Below are positions 27,312-36,057 of a DNA stretch of 64,000 nucleotides, one piece after another. The first letter of the stretch is position 1. The number at the start of each line of letters is the position of its first letter. Origin of the DNA: Pseudoalteromonas luteoviolacea S2607 (lineage in GTDB: Bacteria; Pseudomonadota; Gammaproteobacteria; Enterobacterales; Alteromonadaceae); assembly GCF_001625575.1 (NCBI RefSeq), contig NZ_AUXV01000045.1, forward strand, positions 1 to 64,000. The letters are read 5' to 3'. The position numbers and the translations under genes are program-made. The notes under the pieces were generated by a model. The model did not search any database and was not told where the DNA came from. It saw only the letters and a list, made by a program, of their open reading frames with translations.

Positions 27312-29048
27312 ATGAAATATTCACTTTTAGCCGCCAGTATCGGTTTGTGCTTTTCAGGGCAGCTGTTTGCTGTCACTTATGATTTAACAGAATTACCAAC
27401 GAATGAAAAAACAAAGCATACCTATATTATGGATGCAAATGAGTCTGGCGCGATAGTTGGCCGCTCAACAGAATTGTTCAATCTGCCTATCGATGTGAGT
27501 TACATTGATATTGAAGACAGCGGCATCAAGAGCGCATATGACTCTTGGAAGCGAAACCTAGAACTTCGTGATGAAACTATCGACTTTACACTTGAACAGA
27601 TCAAAAATGAAAATGCGGCTGCGACAAACGCAGATGCTAATTTATTCATGCGTAACTTCCTCTCTTCACGCGCTGGGAATGCGGAGTTCCAAAAATTAAA
27701 CTCAGGTATAGCCTCAATTTTTTCAGCTACGACCGCTGAAGAGAAAGTGTTATTTGATGCTAATCGTAGTTATACAAATAATGAACTATCTCGCTCTACA
27801 ATTCAGTTGCTCACTGCGGTTGCATCTGATGGTACCGCTGTTGGTTGGGGTACTGCACCTTACGACCAAATTCAATTTAGGAAGAAAGATGAAAATGAAG
27901 ACACTACTTTTTTCCAAAGAGCACACACATCACGCGCTATATTGGTAAAGCCAAGCGGCGAAGTTATGGAATTACCTGCTAAGTTTACGGACGATTATGG
28001 TAGTTACAGTATTGCGACAGATATTAAAAAATTAAATGACGGTTCTTACCTAGTTGTCGGTCAAAGTGCTGTGAGTGTTGAAAAAGACTCCCAAGACCGA
28101 TTTAACGATAATTGTAAAAATGAAGATGAGCCAACCGCAGTTTGTGCATGGGAATTGCAAAATGCAGGCTACTACGATCTTCGTGCCTATCAATGGAAAC
28201 TGGATGCTAACTTTAACATCATTGCAGCTGATACAGACGAATTGGGTATTGGTTTAACTCGAAACGATGATGAAGAGCGCATTCACATTAGTTCTGCACT
28301 AGCCGTAAACAGTGCGGGTATTGCTGTCGGTAATTCCAATACACGTGAAGGAGATGACTTCATCGTTAGACAGCGAGCGGGCTATTATCAGGGCGGCGCT
28401 TTTAAACCTGTGGTTGATCACGACAAAGGTTATGAGTCTAGTAGAGCAGTTGCCATAAATGATAATAACATTGTTGTTGGTTATCGTATGGACGAATTTT
28501 CTACTGGTAATAATTCTAACGTGAAAGGTTATTACTATGAGATTGATAACGCGAAGTACGTAGAAATCGAATCCTTCTACGAAGGTTCGGATATGTATGT
28601 TAGAGATATCAACAATGCTGGGCAAATTATTGGTCAAGCAGAGGTTGAAAAGAACGTTGCATCTCCGCGTAGAGAAGCGTTTCTGTTTGATAAAGCGACA
28701 GGCAAGCTAAACAACATTAATGATCTACTGCCATGTAAAAGTGCTGAATTCCCATATGATGTTTCTGAAGCGATTAAAATTACTGAAAATGGAAACATTT
28801 ACGCAATCGCAACTAAGACAGTAAACAGAAAAGATGCGCTCGGCAATAATATGAAAGACAGTAATGGCAATGACGAATTCGAGTCTGTGGCTATCCCTGT
28901 TCTTTTGACCAGAAACAATAGTGGTGAACCGGCACAGTGTGCGCCGGATGAAGCAGAAACTTACGAACGTGGCTCAGCATCATTTGGCATGCTCAGCTTA
29001 CTGGCTGCACCTCTGGTGATGTTAAGAAGACGCAGAAAAGCAAAATAA
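27312..29048 (+). CDS. DUF3466 exported protein with GlyGly-CTERM-like tail
   Basis: A 578-residue secreted or surface protein of the DUF3466 family. A signal peptide (about 1-20, ending GQLFA-VT) is followed by several HAF-type repeats, such as DANESGAIVGRST, AVNSAGIAVGNSN, AINDNNIVVGYRM and DINNAGQIIGQAEV. The C-terminus is a short Gly/Ser segment, a hydrophobic stretch (MLSLLAAPLVML) and the basic end RRRRKAK. That is the layout of a GlyGly-CTERM sorting signal, which is cut by rhombosortase in marine bacteria. No rhombosortase gene is in the window. It starts 8 bp after uup and ends at a strong terminator, so it may be co-transcribed with uup. Confidence 0.88.
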   Translation: MKYSLLAASIGLCFSGQLFAVTYDLTELPTNEKTKHTYIMDANESGAIVGRSTELFNLPIDVSYIDIEDSGIKSAYDSWKRNLELRDETIDFTLEQIKNENAAATNADANLFMRNFLSSRAGNAEFQKLNSGIASIFSATTAEEKVLFDANRSYTNNELSRSTIQLLTAVASDGTAVGWGTAPYDQIQFRKKDENEDTTFFQRAHTSRAILVKPSGEVMELPAKFTDDYGSYSIATDIKKLNDGSYLVVGQSAVSVEKDSQDRFNDNCKNEDEPTAVCAWELQNAGYYDLRAYQWKLDANFNIIAADTDELGIGLTRNDDEERIHISSALAVNSAGIAVGNSNTREGDDFIVRQRAGYYQGGAFKPVVDHDKGYESSRAVAINDNNIVVGYRMDEFSTGNNSNVKGYYYEIDNAKYVEIESFYEGSDMYVRDINNAGQIIGQAEVEKNVASPRREAFLFDKATGKLNNINDLLPCKSAEFPYDVSEAIKITENGNIYAIATKTVNRKDALGNNMKDSNGNDEFESVAIPVLLTRNNSGEPAQCAPDEAETYERGSASFGMLSLLAAPLVMLRRRRKAK

Positions 29049-29053
29049 TTAAG

Positions 29054-29079
29054 AAGGCCCTCACTGTAGGGCCTTTTTT
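29054..29079 (+). terminator. Intrinsic terminator of the rlmKL-uup-DUF3466 group
   Basis: AAGGCCCT-CACTGT-AGGGCCTT stem (29054-29075) followed by a T run to 29079. Confidence 0.92.
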
Positions 29080-29085
29080 AATTCC

Positions 29086-29478
29086 GTTACATTAGCCGTA
29101 GTAGAACAGGGTGAAAAAGGCGAGATGACGTATAAACAGGCGCAGAGCGTTATGCGTTCAACATCGTTCAACTTTCTTAGTTTGGCTTCGAAAGCATGGT
29201 CGTCCTTGGGGGTAATCGATAACGAAAGTGTGTTGCTTGTTGGGTATATCAAGGCCTGCTCATAAATCACGCTGGCAGAGTGTGCAATATTGCTCAGTAG
29301 AGTATCAATAGTTTCAACAGAAATACAATGTCAGTTGTTCAAAGACAGACGGGTATAATTGCTCTCATAATGCACTAGCAGAACGCGTTTATGGCATCTT
29401 TAAAGGCGAGTGTTTTTTGTACAAATGAATGGCTTAAATGAAGCTAAGAAAATGATTGAAGAGTTGATAGACATTTAT
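29086..29478 (+). pseudogene. Decayed IS3-family transposase remnant (OrfA and OrfB fragments)
   Basis: This otherwise empty 535-bp gap holds scattered coding debris on the plus strand. At 29125 the frame reads MTYKQAQ, and after a frame shift RSTFLVWLRKHGRPWG (about 29165-29212), which is the helix-turn-helix part of an IS3-group OrfA. At 29345-29425 the frame reads TDGYNCSHNALAERVYGIFK, the characteristic integrase-core segment of OrfB near its catalytic Glu, ending in TGA. After a frame shift comes NGLNEAKKMIEELIDIY (29432-29478). The OrfB front half is missing and no inverted ends were found, so it cannot be active. Confidence 0.75.
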
Positions 29479-29489
29479 CTTTTAAAAAC

Positions 29490-29520
29490 AAAACGCCCGA
29501 CGGCATACATTGGGCGTTTT
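29490..29520 (-). terminator. Intrinsic terminator of the DUF2062 gene
   Basis: AAAACGCCC...GGGCGTTTT stem (29490-29498/29512-29520); on the minus strand it is followed by TGTTTTTA. It lies 65 bp downstream of the DUF2062 stop codon. Confidence 0.8.
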
Positions 29521-29584
29521 GACTGAAAAAGCTGTTATCCAATATCAGGACTAGTCACGCAAATGACTTTAAACCACAAGTAGT

Positions 29585-30097
29585 TCAATCCACCTGATTA
29601 CGAGCTTCCCACGCTTTATTGACCGAGCGTCTCCACAAATAATCAATGCCAAAAAAACCAATTACAGCTGCAATACAAGCGCAGATGAGTGAGCCAACCA
29701 TAAATGCAGGCCCAATCGTGGAGATACTTTCGCTTAACCATGCCCATGTAGGCTCGAAATGAAATGGCTGTAACTCTTGACCAAGCGCAAAAACGCCGAC
29801 AAGATAAGAGCAATAAAAAATAGGTGGCATTGTCAGTGGGTTAGTTATCCAAACAAGTGCTATCGACAGGGGTAAGTTAACTCTGAACGGTATGGCAAGG
29901 GCTGCCGCAAGTACCATTTGAAAAGGAACAGGGATGAACGCAAAAAATAGTCCAACTGAAAAGGCACCTCTGGCTGAACGTCTGTTTAAATGCCAAAGGT
30001 TCGCATCATGCAATAAATTTCCAAATATCTTTAACGATTTTTGTTCTTTGATCTTATTGTGATCAGGTAAAAAGCGTTGGATCGTTTTCTTCGCCAT
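29585..30097 (-). CDS. DUF2062 membrane protein
   Basis: A 170-residue inner-membrane protein of the DUF2062 family, with the hallmark NLWHLNRRSARGAFSVGLFFAFIPVPFQM (positions about 32-60), three or so hydrophobic segments and the VWITNPLTMPPIFY motif. The function is unknown; the family often accompanies comEC/rec2 homologues. I chose the ATG at 30097 (MAKKTIQRFLP) because the family usually begins with this basic stretch; a TTG at 30106 would add three residues. Its 5' end overlaps the divergently transcribed comEC by about 20 bp, so the two promoters must lie within or across each other's coding starts. Confidence 0.9.
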   Translation of the reverse strand: MAKKTIQRFLPDHNKIKEQKSLKIFGNLLHDANLWHLNRRSARGAFSVGLFFAFIPVPFQMVLAAALAIPFRVNLPLSIALVWITNPLTMPPIFYCSYLVGVFALGQELQPFHFEPTWAWLSESISTIGPAFMVGSLICACIAAVIGFFGIDYLWRRSVNKAWEARNQVD

Positions 30098-32341
30098 ATA
30101 GAGCAACCATCTACTTCACTATTGATTTGCTTTGGCATCATTTTTGGGTGCCTAATATCCGTGTTTTATCTGGATTCTTGGCAGTTACCCAGCAGTATTG
30201 CCATGCTTGTTTTTGTTAGTAGCTATTTTAAGCCTTTTTCGAATGTTTTGGCAGGTTTTATTTTAGGTATTTTTGTTACACTTTCTCACTACCATCTTTT
30301 CTACCATTTGGATTGGGAAAGGGAGGTCGTGAATAAGCCGGTTGAGATACATGGCAAGGTATCAAAAATACTAAACCGTGGTAGCTACTCATACATCAAG
30401 TTAGATGTATCCGTGCTCGATAAGTTTCATGTGCCACCATTTAAAACGGTTTATGCGAATTTGGCGGTTGTAAATGGACCAGATAGCTTAGCGCGTGGAG
30501 ATGAGATTGCTGGTCATGGAAACGTGCGGCTTTTTCGCTCTCGTAAAAACTTTGACGTGTTCGACGCTGAGTTATATGCATTTCGTAATCATATTCACTT
30601 TAAAGGGAAGGTGGAGATAGAGTCAATTTCAGCTGCCAAAATTGGTTGGCAGGAAGCATACCGAGCGTTTATTTTCAAAGTATTTAGTAACTACGAGTTA
30701 GGTTGGTTGTACTACGTGTTACTTAGTGGAGATAAGTCTCATATCGCATCACAGGACAAAGAGAATTTTAGAAAGCTGGGCTTAAGCCATATTATGGCAA
30801 TTTCGGGTTTACATATTGGTATCTTGTTTACTTTGAGTTTTGCGATCTTAAAAGCGGTTGTGTTCATATTACCAAATAAGTTAAATCAAGGAATTAACAT
30901 TAATATCGGCTGCTTAATCGGTGCGCTTTGCTTGGCTGGAATATATGTTATTTTAAGCGGTATGCAGGTGTCTGCCCAACGAGCTTGGTTGATGGCTGCA
31001 CTCGGGGTTTTGTGTTATTTCTTAGGACTGCGATTAAGCTTTACAAGGACTATAGTTTATGCGCTTGTACTCATCGTGCTTTTTACACCGTTTTCTTTGT
31101 TAAACATAGGTCTTTATTTTTCATTTAGCGCAGTGATTGCAATTCTCTGGTTATTGTCGCTGCAAACAAACATCCTGTACCAAAAACAAGGCGGCTTGTT
31201 TAAACTTAAATGGTTGGTTTTGTTACAGGTCGTCATTTTTTTATTCTTACTGCCATGGAGTTTGTTTACCTTTCAAGGAGTGAGTGTTTCTGGCCTGTTT
31301 ATAAACCTAGTTATGATCCCTTTTTTGGGAGTGGTTCTTTTTCCTGCAATAGTGGCACAATGCTTTGCGTCACTGCTATTTGATCTACACCTCTTAGGTG
31401 GACTGGATAGCCTACTTTCCACGTCTTATGATGTTATACAACATTGGCAATACAACTGGTTGTCGGTGGGTAGCATTGCGTTTCAAGAGTTGGGATTGAC
31501 GTTACTCTGTATTTTGCTTTTACTTAATAGAGACACAGCGCGTTACGCTTGTATACCTGCTTTGATCTTAATTGCAAGATGGCTAACACTGCCATCACCG
31601 CATTGGCAAGTAGACTTTTTCGACGTAGGTCACGGGAGTGCGGTACTCATATCTCGCGACGATGAAGCAATTCTTTACGACCTTGGGGCCAATTACTTTG
31701 GCACATACTCTATTTTTGAAAATGTCATTTTGCCGTTTGTACGTGCTAATAATCTATCTCTTATTCATACTATAGTGAGCCATGATGATGGCGATCATGC
31801 CGGCGGGCTAGCTGATCTGATAAAAAATGGATATGGGGAAAGTTTACACACATTTCATGGTCACAAATATCAACAGCCCTGCGTTAACGGAACCGTTCGA
31901 TTTGGGGAATTAACGGTCACAACAATCTGGCCAAAAGAGAAGCAAAATAACGATAACAACAGTTCATGTGTTGTACGTATTAGTGATGGTAAGCACAGTT
32001 TGCTGTTACCTGGAGATATCGAGTCGAGCACAGAAAATAAGCTAATAAAAATGAGCGAAAAATTGCTTCCTTCGACATTTCTGTTGGCACCCCATCACGG
32101 TAGTAAGACCTCATCGGGTATTGATTTTGTTCGTTCGGTTAGTGGTGAAGTCGTTGTTTTTTCGAGAGGGTTCCACTCTCCGTGGGCATTGCCGCATCAG
32201 GAAATCGTAGCGAGATATGGTCAGGCTGGATATAAGATGTTTGATACGGCCTTAGATGGACATATTCAAATTCGTATATTTTCTAATCACTATGAGGTTT
32301 TATTGGCCCGAGAAGCGAAAAATCTATGGTTTTTAAGATAA
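30077..32341 (+). CDS. comEC: DNA internalisation-related competence protein ComEC/Rec2
   Basis: Inner-membrane channel that takes single-stranded DNA into the cytoplasm during natural transformation. The 754-residue protein has an N-terminal OB-fold/DUF4131 region (about 1-180), the multi-spanning Competence domain (about 205-480; LSHIMAISGLHIGIL, near 236-250, is the family hallmark) and a C-terminal metallo-beta-lactamase-like domain with HDDGDHAGG (569-577) and PHHGS. Both zinc-site motifs are present, so the nuclease-like domain looks intact. The start is TTG at 30077, inside the DUF2062 coding region; the next possible starts would remove part of the first membrane segment. It precedes msbA by 63 bp, as in E. 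coli (ycaI-msbA). Confidence 0.94.
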   Translation: MDRFLRHIEQPSTSLLICFGIIFGCLISVFYLDSWQLPSSIAMLVFVSSYFKPFSNVLAGFILGIFVTLSHYHLFYHLDWEREVVNKPVEIHGKVSKILNRGSYSYIKLDVSVLDKFHVPPFKTVYANLAVVNGPDSLARGDEIAGHGNVRLFRSRKNFDVFDAELYAFRNHIHFKGKVEIESISAAKIGWQEAYRAFIFKVFSNYELGWLYYVLLSGDKSHIASQDKENFRKLGLSHIMAISGLHIGILFTLSFAILKAVVFILPNKLNQGININIGCLIGALCLAGIYVILSGMQVSAQRAWLMAALGVLCYFLGLRLSFTRTIVYALVLIVLFTPFSLLNIGLYFSFSAVIAILWLLSLQTNILYQKQGGLFKLKWLVLLQVVIFLFLLPWSLFTFQGVSVSGLFINLVMIPFLGVVLFPAIVAQCFASLLFDLHLLGGLDSLLSTSYDVIQHWQYNWLSVGSIAFQELGLTLLCILLLLNRDTARYACIPALILIARWLTLPSPHWQVDFFDVGHGSAVLISRDDEAILYDLGANYFGTYSIFENVILPFVRANNLSLIHTIVSHDDGDHAGGLADLIKNGYGESLHTFHGHKYQQPCVNGTVRFGELTVTTIWPKEKQNNDNNSSCVVRISDGKHSLLLPGDIESSTENKLIKMSEKLLPSTFLLAPHHGSKTSSGIDFVRSVSGEVVVFSRGFHSPWALPHQEIVARYGQAGYKMFDTALDGHIQIRIFSNHYEVLLAREAKNLWFLR

Positions 32342-32404
32342 TGCATTCAGTTTTCGCGTTATGGCGGATACAATACAAGGGTTTTGAAGTTTTAGAGTAA
32401 CGCT

Positions 32405-34141
32405 ATGCAACAGTCTGGAAAGCAAATTTATAAAAGGCTTTTGACTTACACTTATGAATTTAAACTTGCGGCATTTTTTGCTGTGTTTGGCATGCTTGGT
32501 TATGCAGCGATGGATGCGCTTTTTATCCAGTTAATGAAACCATTTATGGACGATGGATTAACACAGGGTAATCAAGATGTATTGGCAATGGCCCCAATTG
32601 TGGTTATTTTACTGGTGATGGGCAGAGGTATTTTTAACTATATGTCCTCGTACTGTTTGAGTTATGTGGGTTCTCAAGTTGTTCGTAAATTGCGTCAACA
32701 GCTGTACGAGCATATGTTATTTATGCCTGTTTCATTCCATGACAAACACTCTAATGGTGAATTAGTCTCGAAAATAACGTTTGATACCGAGCAGGTTCAA
32801 CAGGCGGTTACGCGAGCTTTGCAAGTTGCAATCCGAGAAGGGGCATTTGTGGTGTTCTTACTTTGGGGTATGTTCGCGATTAGCTGGAAATTGTCTCTTC
32901 TCTTTTTGGTGATAGTTCCGTTTGTTGCGATTGTTGTGAGTGTTGTTTCTAAACGATTCAGAAAAATCTCGAAAAAAATACAAGACGCGATGGGCGCAGT
33001 GACAAGAGGCTCAGAGCAAATGCTTTCGGGCCACAAAGAAATTCACGGATTTGGTGGCCAAGAAAAAGAGATTAAACACTTCGCGATGGTGAATAATCAC
33101 AATAGACAACAACGCGTGAAAATGGATGCAACTCGCGCATTGAGTGTGTCCGTTATTCAGCTGATTGCAGCAAGTGCAATGGCGGTAGTACTCGCAATTA
33201 TTGCAATGCCTGATGTACATGAGTCGTTGACGCCAGGTGTGGTCGCGTCACTTATCACTGCGATGGTCATGATGTTAAGACCTCTAAAGCAATTGGCGAA
33301 TGTAAATAGTGATTTTCAACGTGGTATTGCAGCCGCAAAGAGCATTTTTGAAGTACTAGACCAAGACAAAGAGAAAGACACAGGATCGTACGAAGCTAAG
33401 GCTGTCCGCGGTGAGATTAGTGTTGAGAATGTGACATTTACTTACCCAACTAAAGATGAACCTGTAATCGAAAATTTATCACTGCATGTAGAAGCTGGTA
33501 AAAGTATTGCGTTGGTCGGGCGAAGTGGCTCTGGGAAGTCGACACTCTCTAATTTACTACCTAGGTTTTACGAGCTTGATGCAGGAAAAGTAACACTTGA
33601 TGGCGTTGAGTTGACTGATTACTCGCTGGCATCTCTTCGTAAGCAATTTGCTTTGGTGTCTCAGCATGTAACCCTATTTAATGACACAATTGCTAATAAC
33701 ATCATGTATGGGCTAGAAACGTCCCTGACTAATGAAGAATTAGTAAAAGTAGCTAAGCAAGCGCATGTTTGGGAGTTTGTAAAAGACTTACCTGACGGGT
33801 TGGATACGGAAGTGGGAGAAAATGGCGTTATGTTATCTGGTGGACAGAGACAACGTATCGCCATTGCCAGAGCAATCGTCAAAGATGCACCTGTACTTAT
33901 ATTAGATGAAGCGACTTCAGCGCTGGATACCGAATCTGAGCGTTTGATCCAAGAAGAGTTAGAGCAGCTGATGAGTAATAAAACATCTATTGTGATAGCT
34001 CACCGCTTATCTACGATAGAGAAATCTGATCAAATTTATGTACTAGACAAAGGGAAAGTGTTGGAGCAGGGCAAGCATGAGGAATTGTTAGCAAAAGACG
34101 GCGCGTATGCCGCGCTATGTAAAATGCAATATGGTGAGTAA
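32405..34141 (+). CDS. msbA: Lipid A export ABC flippase MsbA
   Basis: Homodimeric ABC half-transporter that flips lipid A-core across the inner membrane. The 578 residues comprise a six-helix transmembrane domain (about 1-315) and an ATP-binding domain (about 335-575) with Walker A GRSGSGKST (372-380), signature LSGGQRQRIAIARA (about 478-491), Walker B VLILDEATSALD and the switch His in IAHRLSTI. Length and order match E. coli MsbA (582). The downstream lpxK starts 2 bp after the stop, so the pair form an operon dedicated to lipid A supply. The site before the ATG is weak (AGAG). The gene belongs to the lipid A flippase subgroup rather than to drug exporters by its context. Confidence 0.95.
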   Translation: MQQSGKQIYKRLLTYTYEFKLAAFFAVFGMLGYAAMDALFIQLMKPFMDDGLTQGNQDVLAMAPIVVILLVMGRGIFNYMSSYCLSYVGSQVVRKLRQQLYEHMLFMPVSFHDKHSNGELVSKITFDTEQVQQAVTRALQVAIREGAFVVFLLWGMFAISWKLSLLFLVIVPFVAIVVSVVSKRFRKISKKIQDAMGAVTRGSEQMLSGHKEIHGFGGQEKEIKHFAMVNNHNRQQRVKMDATRALSVSVIQLIAASAMAVVLAIIAMPDVHESLTPGVVASLITAMVMMLRPLKQLANVNSDFQRGIAAAKSIFEVLDQDKEKDTGSYEAKAVRGEISVENVTFTYPTKDEPVIENLSLHVEAGKSIALVGRSGSGKSTLSNLLPRFYELDAGKVTLDGVELTDYSLASLRKQFALVSQHVTLFNDTIANNIMYGLETSLTNEELVKVAKQAHVWEFVKDLPDGLDTEVGENGVMLSGGQRQRIAIARAIVKDAPVLILDEATSALDTESERLIQEELEQLMSNKTSIVIAHRLSTIEKSDQIYVLDKGKVLEQGKHEELLAKDGAYAALCKMQYGE

Positions 34142-34143
34142 CA

Positions 34144-35127
34144 GTGAGCAAAATAGAAAAAAGCTGGTATCGACCAATGGGCGTTTTAAATATTGCTCTA
34201 TTGCCGTTAAGTGCTTTGTTTTGGTTAGTGAGTAGTGTGCGCAGGGGGTTGTTTAAGCTTGGTATTAAGTCCTCGTATAAAGCAACTGTGCCTGTTTTAA
34301 TTGTTGGTAATATCGGTATTGGCGGCAACGGTAAGACACCATTTGTATTGTGGTTAGTGCCTTATTTAAAGTCACTTGGACTAAAAGTGGCTGTTATAAG
34401 CAGAGGCTATGGTGCTAAGCCGCCTCATACACCTTATCAGATCAATCAACAAAGCGCGCCAGAGCAAGCTGGTGATGAACCGCTACTGATTTTTAATCGT
34501 CTAGGCTGCGATGTCGTGATTGGCGGCGACAGAAAAGCAAGCATTGAGTACCTGATAGAACATAATGAGCCGGATATTATTATTAGTGACGATGGGCTTC
34601 AGCATTACCAGCTTGCGCGAGACATTGAAGTCTGTATTGTGGACAATGAACGCCGGTTTGGTAACGGGTTACTGCTTCCAGCAGGCCCGTTACGAGAACT
34701 TCCGGGGCGCCTAAAGTCAGTAGACTTAGCTGTGTACAATGGTTCTATAAAAGAAGATGGCTATTCACTATGCACCACTGGAATATACAGTGTAAAGACA
34801 GGTGAAAAGCTCAAAGCACATGCTACACAAGGGGTAGCAATAAGTGCGATAGGCAACCCATCTCGATTTGAAAAATCATTGCGAGCAAACGGGATAACCA
34901 TTACGCAAACAAAACACTTTGCAGATCATCACTTATACGGTGAACAAGATTTCGAACCATATATAAATCAACCGGTGTTTATGACAGAAAAAGATGCAGT
35001 TAAGTGCCAAAAATTTGCAAAAGAAAATTGGTACTTCTTGCGTGTAGACGCCGTTCCATCAGATGCACTTATAGAAAAGTTACATCGTTTATTAGAAAAG
35101 AAGGGGATTATTGGTCATGGCATTTGA
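34144..35127 (+). CDS. lpxK: Tetraacyldisaccharide 4'-kinase LpxK
   Basis: Phosphorylates the 4' position of tetraacyldisaccharide-1-phosphate to give lipid IVA at the inner membrane. The 327 residues match E. coli LpxK. An N-terminal hydrophobic helix (about 14-32) anchors it, and the P-loop NIGIGGNGKTPF (about 56-67) and VISRGYG follow, then DDGLQHYQLARD (about 150-161), which is the family's catalytic region. The start is GTG at 34144, two bases after the msbA stop, with GGTGAG in the msbA end as a possible ribosome-binding sequence. Its 3' end overlaps the next gene (ycaR) by 11 bp. The order msbA-lpxK-ycaR-kdsB is as in E. coli. Confidence 0.97.
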   Translation: MSKIEKSWYRPMGVLNIALLPLSALFWLVSSVRRGLFKLGIKSSYKATVPVLIVGNIGIGGNGKTPFVLWLVPYLKSLGLKVAVISRGYGAKPPHTPYQINQQSAPEQAGDEPLLIFNRLGCDVVIGGDRKASIEYLIEHNEPDIIISDDGLQHYQLARDIEVCIVDNERRFGNGLLLPAGPLRELPGRLKSVDLAVYNGSIKEDGYSLCTTGIYSVKTGEKLKAHATQGVAISAIGNPSRFEKSLRANGITITQTKHFADHHLYGEQDFEPYINQPVFMTEKDAVKCQKFAKENWYFLRVDAVPSDALIEKLHRLLEKKGIIGHGI

Positions 35128-35314
35128 TACAAAACTATTGGAAATCATCGCTTGTCCTGTATGTAAAGGCAAGTTGGCATATGACAAAGAAAACAAAGAG
35201 CTTATTAGTACCGCGGCTAAGTTAGCGTACCCGATTAAAGATGACATTCCGGTATTGCTTGAAAATGAGGCGCGTGAATTGAGTCAGGAAGAGGTTGAGA
35301 AGTGGAATTCATAG
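35117..35314 (+). CDS. ycaR: Trm112-like protein YcaR
   Basis: A small zinc-ribbon-like protein of the Trm112/UPF0434 family (65 residues). It begins MAFDTKLLEIIACPVCKGKL, close to E. coli YcaR, with the CPVC pair but no second Cys pair, and has the family end KDDIPVLLENEARELS. Its function is not settled; eukaryotic Trm112 activates methyltransferases, but bacterial YcaR has no proven partner. I chose the ATG at 35117, with AAGGGG about 10 bp upstream, instead of the TTG at 35111. It overlaps lpxK at its start and kdsB at its end (13 bp), so it is coupled to both. Confidence 0.93.
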   Translation: MAFDTKLLEIIACPVCKGKLAYDKENKELISTAAKLAYPIKDDIPVLLENEARELSQEEVEKWNS

Positions 35315-36057
35315 TTGTCATTCCTGCACGCTACGCTTCAACGCGTTTACCAGGTAAGCCACTTGTAGATATCTGCGGCAAAACCATGATCCAACGTGTT
35401 TTTGAGCAAGCTGAAAAATCTGGAGCCAAGGCAGTTTACGTTGCGACTGATCATCAAAAGGTGTTTGATGAAGTTAAGACATTTACTGATAACGTGTTGA
35501 TGACTAGAGAAGATCATCAGTCTGGTACCGAGCGTTTGGCAGAAGTAGTGGATATTCTAGGTTTAGACGATGAAACATTGATTGTGAATGTCCAAGGTGA
35601 TGAACCTTTACTGGAGCCAGAAAATATAACGCAAGTAGCTCAGCTGCTTTTTGCATCTTCTGCACCAATGGCAACTTTGAGCGTTGATATTGAAAGTGTC
35701 GAAGAAGTTTTGAATCCAAATGCCGTCAAAGTCGTTAGTGATGCAAACCACAACGCGTTGTATTTCTCTCGTGCATCTATTCCATTTCAGCGAGACAGCA
35801 TGATGGAGTTGGATGAGGCAAACATCCCTCTTGAGCATTTTAAGCGCCATGTGGGTATATATGCTTATCGCGCAGGATTTATTAAAACTTATTTAGCGCT
35901 TAGCGTTTCGCCGCTTGAAGTTCAAGAATCGTTGGAGCAGCTAAGGGTTTTGTATCATGGCTACCCTATAAAAGTGACGAAGGCTGTAAAGCCCGTTCAC
36001 GCAGGTGTTGATACGCCAGAAGATTTGGCCCGTGTCATAGAGTTTCTTAATGGCTAA
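35302..36057 (+). CDS. kdsB: 3-deoxy-manno-octulosonate cytidylyltransferase KdsB
   Basis: Activates Kdo with CTP to CMP-Kdo for the LPS inner core. The 251-residue protein (E. coli 248) shows the signature VVIPARYASTRLPGKPL (about 5-21), the QGDEPLL motif (about 98-104) and the C-terminal HAGVDTPEDLARV. It starts with GTG at 35302 inside ycaR and its end overlaps the following pseudouridine synthase by 8 bp. GAGGTTGAG upstream serves as a plausible ribosome-binding site. It closes the conserved lipid A/LPS gene block; all members are essential in most Gram-negative bacteria. Confidence 0.97.
   Translation: MEFIVVIPARYASTRLPGKPLVDICGKTMIQRVFEQAEKSGAKAVYVATDHQKVFDEVKTFTDNVLMTREDHQSGTERLAEVVDILGLDDETLIVNVQGDEPLLEPENITQVAQLLFASSAPMATLSVDIESVEEVLNPNAVKVVSDANHNALYFSRASIPFQRDSMMELDEANIPLEHFKRHVGIYAYRAGFIKTYLALSVSPLEVQESLEQLRVLYHGYPIKVTKAVKPVHAGVDTPEDLARVIEFLNG

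Noticed and set aside
29061..29270. A 69-codon minus-strand ORF in the gap after the DUF3466 gene
   Set aside because: It overlaps the terminator stem and runs antisense to the IS3 OrfA remnant, and has no ribosome-binding site.
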